Below the pieces are notes generated by a model that saw only the letters and a program-made list of their open reading frames with translations, made no database searches and was not told where the DNA came from. This document shows positions 34,044 to 42,380 of a stretch of 64,000 nt of DNA, piece by piece (position 1 is the first letter of the stretch; each line of letters begins with the position of its first letter). The DNA comes from Butyrivibrio sp. INlla16 (lineage in GTDB: Bacteria > Bacillota > Clostridia > Lachnospirales > Lachnospiraceae). The stretch spans positions 124,001 to 188,000 of the forward strand of contig NZ_FMYB01000003.1 of assembly GCF_900104155.1 (NCBI RefSeq), given 5' to 3'. The position numbers and the translations under genes are program-made.

Positions 34044-36536
34044 CTCTTTATCATCTATCATTCCTATTAGCACATCCACAAGAACCGGATCAAACTGTTT
34101 CCCGCGGTTTCGCTCCAGTTCTTTTTTTATCTTTAGGGGCGGCATCACTGAGGCATAAGGACGCTGCGAAGTCATAGCGTCATAGGCATCGGCGATTCCT
34201 ATAATTCTGGCCTCTATAGGAATCTCCTCCCCTGCTAGTCCGTCCGGATATCCTGTTCCGTCGTATCTTTCATGATGCCATCTGGCTCCCGTCGCAAGTC
34301 CCGGCATCTCTGAAACATTCCTAAGAATCTCATATCCTATTATAGGATGCTGTCTTACTATCTCGGATTCTTCCTCCGTCAGGCTGTCGGGTTTTCTCAA
34401 AATCTTCTCCGGAATGATAAGCTTTCCTATATCATGTACAAGTCCCATGTAATAGACATCCTGCTGGTCGGTCTCGCTTTTCCCAAGCCTTCTTGCTATT
34501 TCAGACGAGTAACGTGCAACCCTCATGGATCTGCCCGGATTGTTTATATCCCTGGAGTCCACTGTATTTGCAAGCGCGAGAAGAATCTGGGCAGACAATC
34601 CCCCACCAAGAGGAGAATCTGCGGCCTGCTGCATTCCCGAAGCCGCCGGCGCACCATCTTTGTCGTCCGCTGTCTGAACAGGCATATTTTTGTACTCATC
34701 AAGACCCTTTTTCAAAGCAATGCAAAGTTCATCAAAGTGAGTCTTCAGAGCACCATGCCCCTTAGTAACGCTTTCGTAGCGGCCCTCCTTTAATGCATTT
34801 TCAATCGCCAGTGCCTCTTCGGATAACGCGTCAGCGCCGATTGTCTTTGCTGTACTCTTTAGAGAATGCACAGATATAAGGTAGCTGTCCCAATTTCTGT
34901 TTTCCAAAAATCCCGCAAGCTCAGTACCTTTATCGCTGTCGGCAAACATCTCAACCTGCGACAGATAGAATTCCTCGTCGCCCATGCAAAAATCAAGTCC
35001 TGCAGTCACATTCATATCAGGGAAAAGCTCAGCCAGTGATTTTCTGTAAATCGTGACATCGGTCTTTTCTTCCTGCTCCTTATTTACCGGCGCGTTTTCT
35101 TTATAAAACAAGCGCTCCAGTGAAGCTCTGCTCTCGATCAGGTGTGAAGGCATCAGATCGATAAGAAGGTCGTAAAGCTTATCCGCAACCACAGGCTTTG
35201 AAAGATACGCATCAAAGCCAAGCTCCTTGAATCTCTCCTCATCTCCCCTAAGACCGCCTGCGGTCAGCATGATTACAGGGGCATCCTTACTAAGACGCTC
35301 CTCTTTCATAATACTCAGCGTTTCAACACCGTCCATTATCGGCATCATGTGATCCATGATTACGAGATCATATGTCTTTTTGCGCAATTTCAAAAGAGCC
35401 TTCTGCCCGTCCACCGCTGTGTCAATCTGCGCCTCTGTCTTTTTCATTATCTTAAGCAGCAGATCCACATTCATTGCATTATCATCAACAACCAGAATCT
35501 GAGCCTTTGGCATAATCGGAACTATTGTTTCATCTATATCTGTTTCCAAAAGAGACGAATAGTCAAAAAGGCTGTTTATATCCACATCCTCTCCGGGATT
35601 CTGCGCAATCAGATTGAGTAGATTATTAAAGAAAGCTAAAAGGGTTTCGCCCGCACCTTTTATCTTAGAAGCATACTCTGACACCCTGGCTTCTCTTGTG
35701 TTTTCCAGTATCAGATTATCAAATCCGAGAATTGAATTAATAGGTGTTCTTATCTCATGGGACATCTGTGATAAAAATTCACTCTTCGCTTCACTTGCTT
35801 CCTCTGCTTTTTTTCTTGCTTCCAGAGCTTCCTTCTCAGCCTTTTCAAGTTTTCCTATGGTCTTCTCAAGCCTGTGGAAATCCGGTGTCTCCAAAGAGAA
35901 AAACAGTACCAGCATCGCAAGTGATGCAGAAAAGAATATGAGGACCAGATTTGTAAGAAAAAACGTCTGAATAACATAAATTGCAAATACTATGGAAGTC
36001 GCTATTCCTATACTAAACAGCTGCAAAATTGTATAGCAGTCGTGGTTAACCGCAGTAAATCCAGTTGCCAATATTACATAATATGCCGGCAGAAGGAATG
36101 AACACGCAAGATAGAACGCCCCGAATGTGTAGCCATTTTCCGGCGTATACATATAAACATTCCCGGTATAAACATTTTGAACCATCAGGAAACACTGCAG
36201 AATAACCACAGCAAGATTGATCTTATGAAGAAGTGTGTCCTTGATATCAACATTTGCACAGGCAACTATATATTCCGCATATGAATTTGCGGCAACTGTC
36301 GCAGATAAAATATTGAAAGCATGTATCACATAATGTCCGACTACAGGAATCTCCCCTGTATAAATAAGTGTTGCCTCCGTCGCCACATCTACAATAGTTG
36401 CTATTGTAAGGTAATACGCAAACTTCCTGAATGCCTTAGTGGTCCTTGACGAATCCGTGTAAGTGATTGTCAGGAAAAGGCATATCATCAAGTTATATAA
36501 AATTGCTGAAAGCTCAAAGAACAGCCTATGAAACAT
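34038..36536 (-). CDS. Hybrid signalling protein: 7TM sensor, HisKA, REC, HPt, HD-GYP, without kinase ATPase domain
   Basis: This 832-residue protein has about seven membrane segments (1-215), a coiled coil and a HisKA helix pair with the phosphorylatable His (QMSHEIRTPINSILGF, H260). The receiver follows directly (QILVVDDNAMN, LVIMDHMMPIMDG with D395, K447), then an HPt domain (SVHSLKSTAKTIGA, H557) and an HD-GYP domain (LVHDIGKL 701-702, HHERYDGTGYPDG, IADAYDAMTS). The HATPase domain expected between HisKA and REC is missing: only about 45 residues separate them. It therefore cannot phosphorylate itself and should receive phosphate from a partner, most likely the complete kinase encoded two genes upstream. 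Output is c-di-GMP hydrolysis. GGGGGA precedes the ATG. Confidence 0.9.
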   Translation of the reverse strand: MFHRLFFELSAILYNLMICLFLTITYTDSSRTTKAFRKFAYYLTIATIVDVATEATLIYTGEIPVVGHYVIHAFNILSATVAANSYAEYIVACANVDIKDTLLHKINLAVVILQCFLMVQNVYTGNVYMYTPENGYTFGAFYLACSFLLPAYYVILATGFTAVNHDCYTILQLFSIGIATSIVFAIYVIQTFFLTNLVLIFFSASLAMLVLFFSLETPDFHRLEKTIGKLEKAEKEALEARKKAEEASEAKSEFLSQMSHEIRTPINSILGFDNLILENTREARVSEYASKIKGAGETLLAFFNNLLNLIAQNPGEDVDINSLFDYSSLLETDIDETIVPIMPKAQILVVDDNAMNVDLLLKIMKKTEAQIDTAVDGQKALLKLRKKTYDLVIMDHMMPIMDGVETLSIMKEERLSKDAPVIMLTAGGLRGDEERFKELGFDAYLSKPVVADKLYDLLIDLMPSHLIESRASLERLFYKENAPVNKEQEEKTDVTIYRKSLAELFPDMNVTAGLDFCMGDEEFYLSQVEMFADSDKGTELAGFLENRNWDSYLISVHSLKSTAKTIGADALSEEALAIENALKEGRYESVTKGHGALKTHFDELCIALKKGLDEYKNMPVQTADDKDGAPAASGMQQAADSPLGGGLSAQILLALANTVDSRDINNPGRSMRVARYSSEIARRLGKSETDQQDVYYMGLVHDIGKLIIPEKILRKPDSLTEEESEIVRQHPIIGYEILRNVSEMPGLATGARWHHERYDGTGYPDGLAGEEIPIEARIIGIADAYDAMTSQRPYASVMPPLKIKKELERNRGKQFDPVLVDVLIGMIDDKES

Positions 36537-36550
36537 CAGCCTGATCCCCC

Positions 36551-36931
36551 TTAATCAGAAACCTTTGCATACATTGAAATTGCAGCCTTAAGCATATTAA
36601 ACTCTACCGGCTTCTCCAGATAATTAATAAAACCGGTTTTCTTCAAAAAATCCCCCTGAAAATCCGTGGCACTCCCAAGTACAATTGCATTTGTAGCCGC
36701 GTTATAACCGGGATTTTTCTCCAGAATCATTTTTTTGAGATCCGACCCAAGACTCCCCTTTAGGAAATAATCAATAAAGATCAGATCATATTTTTTTATG
36801 GCCAACTGCCCAATAGCGGCATCCGGACCGTCTGCTTCCGTAACCTCAATGTTTTCAATCTTCCCAAGAAGTTCCGAGAGATACAGTCGCTCCGTTCCGG
36901 AATCATCCACAATTAAAATTTTCTTACTCAC
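36551..36931 (-). CDS. Single-domain response regulator
   Basis: This 126-residue protein is a lone receiver: ILIVDDSGTERLYLSELL with the acidic pair, the phospho-acceptor in LIFIDYFLKG and the lysine in YLEKPVEF. There is no output domain. The start is GTG at 36931, inside the end of the preceding gene (8-nt overlap), and it lies 14 nt before the HD-GYP hybrid gene. Lone receivers in phosphorelays often shuttle phosphate between a kinase and an HPt domain, which is the likely role here. Confidence 0.9.
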   Translation of the reverse strand: MSKKILIVDDSGTERLYLSELLGKIENIEVTEADGPDAAIGQLAIKKYDLIFIDYFLKGSLGSDLKKMILEKNPGYNAATNAIVLGSATDFQGDFLKKTGFINYLEKPVEFNMLKAAISMYAKVSD

Positions 36932-38756
36932 CCTTTTCCACCTGTAACTGCATAATTATTGAGTCTGAAAGCGTATTTTTTTCCGCTATAAATGTACCGA
37001 TTCTTTCACGCAAAAGTTCGAACTCCTTTTTTCTGCATAATAGTTCAAGTTTTTCCGCCATCTTCACAAGGTTTTCTGCACCTATAAGCCTGGCCTTGTG
37101 TATTTCGGACATGATTATCGCTATCGCTTCCTCATAATCCCCACCTCTTACCGCAGCGGAAAGATCTGAAGAAACATCCTCCTCCGAATAGGAAATCAAA
37201 ATCTTTTTATACAGTCCCGTATCATGAAGAAGATACTCTCTTGCATTGGCCACGCGAAGCATCGGCAGTTTTTCCTGCAGATTCTCCCAGGCACTGATAT
37301 CCATATCATCTCTGGCCTTTGCATCCTTCTTTGGAAGATACTTTTTAAGCACTTCCCTTACCTTATCCTCTGTAAAAGGTTTTGTCAGATATGCTGCGAA
37401 CCCTTCATTTAAATACTTCTCTTCCTCACCCGCGATTGCATTGGCAGTCAGCATAATTACAGGAGTATTATCGCAAAGCCTCTCATTCCTAAGGATTTTC
37501 AGTGCTTCCACACCGTCCATAACAGGCATCAGATGATCCATGAAAATGAGGTCATATCTGAATTTTCTGACCTGCAAAATAGCTTTCTCACCATCGGTCG
37601 CCGTATCCACTGTAAAGCCCATGGGCGATATCATTCTTACCATTAGATCCAGATTCAGCGGCGTATCATCCACCACAAGTATCCTGATCTCCGGAGCTCC
37701 GGAAAGCCCTATACTTCTTTCGCTGCTCTCATCCTCCAGATATTCAAGCTCATCACCTCTCTCAATGAGCTCTGCCATGGAAGGCAATCTTCTTGGTCCG
37801 TTCTCATCAGTCTCCTCCGACACATAATTAAGCACATTTTCAAAGAAGGTCAAGAGTCGCTTCGCGGATATTTTTACACGTCTCGTATATTCTCTTGTCG
37901 CCTCCTCGTTTGTATCAGCCAGGATCAGATTCGAATATCCCATGATTGCATTTACGGGAGTTCTGATATCATTTGACATCTGTGCAAGAAACCTTGTCTT
38001 TGCACGGCTTCCTTCCGTAGCCCTGATATTTGAAGCTTCGAGTTCTCTTTTTGAAATGGACAATTCCTCCAGGGTCTTTTGAAGTTTTGCATAATCCGGA
38101 GTTTCCAAGGTGAGAAACATCACTAGTATTGCAAGTGATGCCGCAAAATAAGTGACCAGAAGACTTCTGTATACAAACATTTGGAGAGCGTAGAGTCCTA
38201 TCATAAAGAAAAAGGTTCCAACGAGCGCATACTTCATCTTCTTGGCATAGCTCTCCGGATGACTCAGTATAAAAACTCCGCCATAAAGAATATAGTATAG
38301 GGGATACGCATACACTATCATCATAAAGAGCGCACCGGCCTTGGGCTGCCCATTATCAAGATAATAGAAAACCGTTCCCGTAAAAATGTTCTGAATAATG
38401 ATTACCGCATAAATTCCCAAAAGCACTTTATTGATAAATGCCCCTGTGGTCGTATTGTACTCATCCCCGACGTAAGCTATTACATATCTTATGAACTGAT
38501 AAGATCCGGTAGTCGCCAGAACATAGTTTAATGTATTCACCAGGTACTTGATGGCTATAGGTACACCGGCGCCTATACTGATAAGTACTGCATCCACAAT
38601 ATCAATAACAGTACCCAGAAACACAAGATAAGCCAAAATTTTAAATTCTCGATTTACTCTTGTGTCTTCCTTATATTTCAAGCGGAAAAACACGCACAAT
38701 ATGAAGTTTAGCGGAACCGTTGCCAGCTCCAGAAATATATTGTATTTGAGTATCAA
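36924..38756 (-). CDS. Pseudo-histidine kinase: 7TM, HisKA-like without His, REC, degenerate HPt
   Basis: This 610-residue protein is laid out like its neighbour at 34038 but ends after the HPt region. The membrane part (1-215) contains IFTGTVFYYLDNG, similar to VYTGNVYMYTPENG there. The HisKA box reads QMSNDIRTPVNAIMGY, with Asn 262 in place of the phosphorylated His. No ATPase domain is present. The receiver is intact (ILVVDDTPLN, LIFMDHLMPVMDG with D407). In the HPt-like end (IIMSEIHKARLIGAENL) Met 549 aligns with the catalytic His. Its only phosphorylatable site should be D407. The start is TTG at 38756, overlapping the upstream stop as TTGA. Confidence 0.85.
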   Translation of the reverse strand: MILKYNIFLELATVPLNFILCVFFRLKYKEDTRVNREFKILAYLVFLGTVIDIVDAVLISIGAGVPIAIKYLVNTLNYVLATTGSYQFIRYVIAYVGDEYNTTTGAFINKVLLGIYAVIIIQNIFTGTVFYYLDNGQPKAGALFMMIVYAYPLYYILYGGVFILSHPESYAKKMKYALVGTFFFMIGLYALQMFVYRSLLVTYFAASLAILVMFLTLETPDYAKLQKTLEELSISKRELEASNIRATEGSRAKTRFLAQMSNDIRTPVNAIMGYSNLILADTNEEATREYTRRVKISAKRLLTFFENVLNYVSEETDENGPRRLPSMAELIERGDELEYLEDESSERSIGLSGAPEIRILVVDDTPLNLDLMVRMISPMGFTVDTATDGEKAILQVRKFRYDLIFMDHLMPVMDGVEALKILRNERLCDNTPVIMLTANAIAGEEEKYLNEGFAAYLTKPFTEDKVREVLKKYLPKKDAKARDDMDISAWENLQEKLPMLRVANAREYLLHDTGLYKKILISYSEEDVSSDLSAAVRGGDYEEAIAIIMSEIHKARLIGAENLVKMAEKLELLCRKKEFELLRERIGTFIAEKNTLSDSIIMQLQVEKGE

Positions 38757-40369
38757 TTCACACGCTCCCGTTGTGCAAGTATTGTTAACGCTTCATTCAG
38801 TTTTTCTTCCGTATCCAAAAGCGGAACATCTTTCTTTTTTGTCATAATATCCTTCACGGACATGTGTTTTATTTTATCTGCCGGGATATACTTTTGAAGG
38901 ATCATCTCAAGTTCTTTAAATGCCACCGGTTTTAACAGATAATCCGTAAATCCAAGCTTTTTATAATCACTCGTTGTTTCCTGAAGAGCTCCTGCCGTAA
39001 GAGCTATGCAGGGAGTCTCTCTATTCCTGATTTTTTCAGCGTCCTTATCCGGATTATATTTCTTCCTGTATTTTTTGCCCGAATTATATTTTCTCTTGTC
39101 GTGACCCGGCTCGTAATCTCCGCGTAGCTTTCTTATCATCTCACCGCCGTTTATTCCGGGCATTCTAAGATCAACAAAAATCACATCATAATCATTTTTC
39201 TCTGCAAGCTCCAAGCCTGTCGTGGCCGAGAGAGCAGAATCAACCTGTATACCTGTACCATTAAGAAGTCCTTCCATAACCGCCAGATTCAGTTCCGCAT
39301 CATCAACCACAAGCACTCTTGCCTCCGGAGCAGTGAAACTTATTGCAAAATGATTCTTGTCTGCGACATTTCTCGCATAGCTCTTCTCGAAATCTCCCAC
39401 AGGTTCCCTTCCGGCAACCCTTTGTTTAATTGAAAAATGGAAATTACTTCCCTCTCCGTAGATGCTTTCAACCTTCAGCTCAGAATCCATAAGTGATAAT
39501 ATCTGCCTTACGATTGAAAGACCAAGGCCGCTTCCCTCAATATTTTTTATCTTATCCTCTTCAATACGCTCGAAGGGCTTATAAAGCTTCTGTAAATCCT
39601 CTTCTCTGATGCCTATACCTGTATCTCTTATTGCAACCTTGAGCAGAATCTCCTCATTATCTGATCCCGGGTTAACAGGCAGTGCCTCAAAATCCATGGA
39701 AAAATCAATTTCACCTTCATCGGTGTACTTAACGGAATTGGTAAGAAGATTTGCAATACACTGCTTAAGTCTGTCGGCATCACCATAAAGCCTTCGCGGA
39801 ATGTTTTCATTAACAAATCCCTTAAGATCAAGTCCCTTGGCAAGCGCTCTCGGTCTGATAAGACTCATCATATCCTCGATAACCATGCCTACGTCGTACT
39901 CGGCAATGAACAGTTCCATTTTACCGGCTTCTATCCTCGAGTAATCCAGTGAATCATTTATGAGAGATAGAAGTGTATTTCCAGCAGAGCGAATATTGTA
40001 CGCATACTGGCGAAGTGCAGGATCATTGTACTCTCTCAGAATAAGCTCGTCGTAACCCAGAATTGCATTAATTGGAGTCCTGATCTCATGAGACATATTT
40101 GCAAAATATTCCATTCTGCGCCTTGCCTCTTCTTCATCACTTTCCTTTTGTTTTCTCAGGACATCGTAAGCACTGTCTCTCTGGCTGGACATGTACACAT
40201 ATCCCGCAAGTACCAGGAACAATGCAAAAAGCAGCGTAAATAACAAAACCCACAGTATTTCCCATCTGTAGGCAATTGCCACGCCGCCCAAAAACAAGCT
40301 GATCAGCATCAGAAAAACATATATTATGAACTTAACGCGATGCGCGCTTAAAATATCCCCAATTTTCAT
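38753..40369 (-). CDS. Complete hybrid histidine kinase (2TM-HisKA-HATPase-REC)
   Basis: This 538-residue protein has two membrane segments (about 13-32 and 38-60), a short coiled coil, HisKA with NMSHEIRTPINAILGY (H94), a full ATPase domain (NLLTNSVKYTDEGE N box, RDTGIGIREEDL, GSGLGLSIVRQIL) and a receiver (VLVVDDAELN, VIFVDLRMPGINGG with D400, YLLKPV). The receiver has an unusual 30-residue Lys/Arg/Asn-rich insert after RKLRGDYEPG. There is no extracellular sensor of any size. It is the only protein of this operon with an ATP-binding kinase domain, so it is the likely phosphate source for the other members. Confidence 0.92.
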   Translation of the reverse strand: MKIGDILSAHRVKFIIYVFLMLISLFLGGVAIAYRWEILWVLLFTLLFALFLVLAGYVYMSSQRDSAYDVLRKQKESDEEEARRRMEYFANMSHEIRTPINAILGYDELILREYNDPALRQYAYNIRSAGNTLLSLINDSLDYSRIEAGKMELFIAEYDVGMVIEDMMSLIRPRALAKGLDLKGFVNENIPRRLYGDADRLKQCIANLLTNSVKYTDEGEIDFSMDFEALPVNPGSDNEEILLKVAIRDTGIGIREEDLQKLYKPFERIEEDKIKNIEGSGLGLSIVRQILSLMDSELKVESIYGEGSNFHFSIKQRVAGREPVGDFEKSYARNVADKNHFAISFTAPEARVLVVDDAELNLAVMEGLLNGTGIQVDSALSATTGLELAEKNDYDVIFVDLRMPGINGGEMIRKLRGDYEPGHDKRKYNSGKKYRKKYNPDKDAEKIRNRETPCIALTAGALQETTSDYKKLGFTDYLLKPVAFKELEMILQKYIPADKIKHMSVKDIMTKKKDVPLLDTEEKLNEALTILAQRERVN

Positions 40370-40374
40370 TGTGA

Positions 40375-42276
40375 TTAACCCTTCGCATATTTTTGGGCAA
40401 AGTCCTCAGCAGGAATAGGAGCAGAAAACAGCATTCCCTGCAAATAATCACAGCCAAGCTCCGTCATTTTCCAAGCCATCTCTTCAGTCTCAATTCCTTC
40501 TGCTGTTACCCCGAAATTCATCTTCTTAAAAGCCTCTACCATCATAGGAAGTATTTCATCCGGAGCGTTGCAGTAATCCCACACGATTTCCATATCAAGC
40601 TTTACATTTACGAAGGGGCTCTTCTTAAGCCTTGTCAGATTGGAATATCCTTTTCCGTAATCATCAAGCACAAATTTGAAGCCATAATTCTGCATCAGAC
40701 GGATCTGTTTCTCCATCTGCTGCTCATCGGTCATGGACTCCTCGGTTATTTCGAGATGAATCCTGTCCGGTGTAATACCATACATATTGAGGGTTGATAA
40801 AAATCCCTTTCCCAAATCTGAGCGCATAAACTGTATGGGAGACAGATTCACATTGATAAAAGTCAGTCCCATTATATTCGCGTCATTTTCCGAAATAAAC
40901 TGGCAAACCTTTTCAAATACCTGTTCTCCCAGCTGGTTAATTCTTCCGTTCTTCTCAGCAAGGGGAATAAAAGCCGCAGGCGATATGATATGTCCGTCGT
41001 TATCTCGAATTCTGGCAAGAGCCTCTGCTCCGACAAGCTTTCTTGTTTTGGCAGACACAAGAGGCTGGAAGAATACTTCGACAGCCTTCCGGTCTATGGC
41101 ATTTTCCATGCACCGCTTTACTTCTATTCTGTCCTGGAATTCCGAAAGCACATTTTCATCTGCCAGTATATTGAAATCGCTCCCGAGAACATCCGCTTTT
41201 TCCAACATTATCGAGATCATATTGAGGACCTCATCTGCGGAAAAATACCCTTCGGTACAATCTATAAGCGCAAAGCCAGCCTCCAGATAAAGTTCGGCAT
41301 CGTCAGAGGTCCAGGGCAGCATGAATCTATGGCGGAGCTCCTCGTGAATTTCCTCCCAATCCATATTTACTCCGCCGAGAAGGATGAATCGTCCTCCCTG
41401 ATTATAGAAATCCAGACAATCCGGATAATTCACCCTAAGATATGCGGAAATAAGTGCGATTCCCTGATCCATCTGAGTAGTACCGTATATTTCCCTTACA
41501 TCATGGTAATCCCTAATAACAAATGCCAGAATTTTGTATTTACCGTGCTCCTCATTTTCTTCGATGTAGCTTCGAAGAGCCTTACTGTTAAACGCCATAT
41601 TTCTGCGTTCCAAATAAAACTCCGGGTTACCGAAGGAAAGATAAACTATGATGAGTGCCATCAGGCAAAAGGTATCGTATAAAAGCAGTGTGGGTAATGT
41701 AATTCTGAAAATAGATCCGATTAGGATAATCGTATTAAAGCACAATATACTTACCCTCTCGTGCTTTCTTCGGATCCTCATCCTGAATTTATAGATCATG
41801 AAAAAAGAAGTAAACAGGTAGAAATACAGACACACGTAAATTGTAAAATGCAGCGGTCCGCGGTTATACCCGTTTTCATTAATATAGAAAATATTCCCGG
41901 TAAACATACCGGTTATTATTATTATCTGTTCTGCAACATAAGGAATACATAAAAGAATTGCCGCAACTTTATTCTTCCAGATATTGACCCTGAGAACTAT
42001 AGTAGTCAGCTCAAAAAACAGGAAGATACGAAGTGCCAGCGAGAAAAAATAGACCGAATTTAATATAACCAGAAGCCACACCGGCAATATGTCATGCATA
42101 TTGTCTGCCCAGCTCGAGATTATATCAAAAAGCATTACTACGCCTTCATTTATAAGAATAGCCAGATAGGTTTTGTTCAGTCTTACCGGGAGACGCGGAA
42201 GAGCAAAATAGTACCCCATAATTATGAGCAAAACCAGAAAGCTTGGAACAACAAGACTGACATTCCAATTAAGCAT
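40375..42276 (-). CDS. Membrane EAL phosphodiesterase with degenerate GGDEF domain
   Basis: This 633-residue protein has about seven membrane segments (1-215, with MFTGNIFYINENGYNRG), a degenerate cyclase domain (YNQGGRFILLGG in place of GGDEF) and an EAL domain (FFQPLVSAKTRKLVGAEALAR, residues 418-420; NVNLSPIQF; EITEES; LDDYGKGYSNL; AEGIETEE). The metal and catalytic residues of EAL enzymes appear present, so it should hydrolyse c-di-GMP to pGpG. It is the first gene of the operon; GGGG lies before the ATG. Its membrane domain is related to those of the pseudo-kinase and the HD-GYP hybrid. A weak promoter may lie at 42322-42349. Confidence 0.92.
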   Translation of the reverse strand: MLNWNVSLVVPSFLVLLIIMGYYFALPRLPVRLNKTYLAILINEGVVMLFDIISSWADNMHDILPVWLLVILNSVYFFSLALRIFLFFELTTIVLRVNIWKNKVAAILLCIPYVAEQIIIITGMFTGNIFYINENGYNRGPLHFTIYVCLYFYLFTSFFMIYKFRMRIRRKHERVSILCFNTIILIGSIFRITLPTLLLYDTFCLMALIIVYLSFGNPEFYLERRNMAFNSKALRSYIEENEEHGKYKILAFVIRDYHDVREIYGTTQMDQGIALISAYLRVNYPDCLDFYNQGGRFILLGGVNMDWEEIHEELRHRFMLPWTSDDAELYLEAGFALIDCTEGYFSADEVLNMISIMLEKADVLGSDFNILADENVLSEFQDRIEVKRCMENAIDRKAVEVFFQPLVSAKTRKLVGAEALARIRDNDGHIISPAAFIPLAEKNGRINQLGEQVFEKVCQFISENDANIMGLTFINVNLSPIQFMRSDLGKGFLSTLNMYGITPDRIHLEITEESMTDEQQMEKQIRLMQNYGFKFVLDDYGKGYSNLTRLKKSPFVNVKLDMEIVWDYCNAPDEILPMMVEAFKKMNFGVTAEGIETEEMAWKMTELGCDYLQGMLFSAPIPAEDFAQKYAKG

Positions 42277-42380
42277 TTCTTTCCCCTCGGTTAATTAAAA
42301 CTTTTTCCTTCACTTGTAATAATTTTACCATAAATCCGAATTGGGTCATACCTCGCGGCAAAAATCAGAAGTATCGGGCA

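Noticed and set aside
37080..38042. His 553 as active HPt histidine of the pseudo-kinase
   Set aside because: It lies four residues after the position that aligns with H557 of the paralogue; the surrounding IGA motif anchors the alignment, so the site is Met 549.
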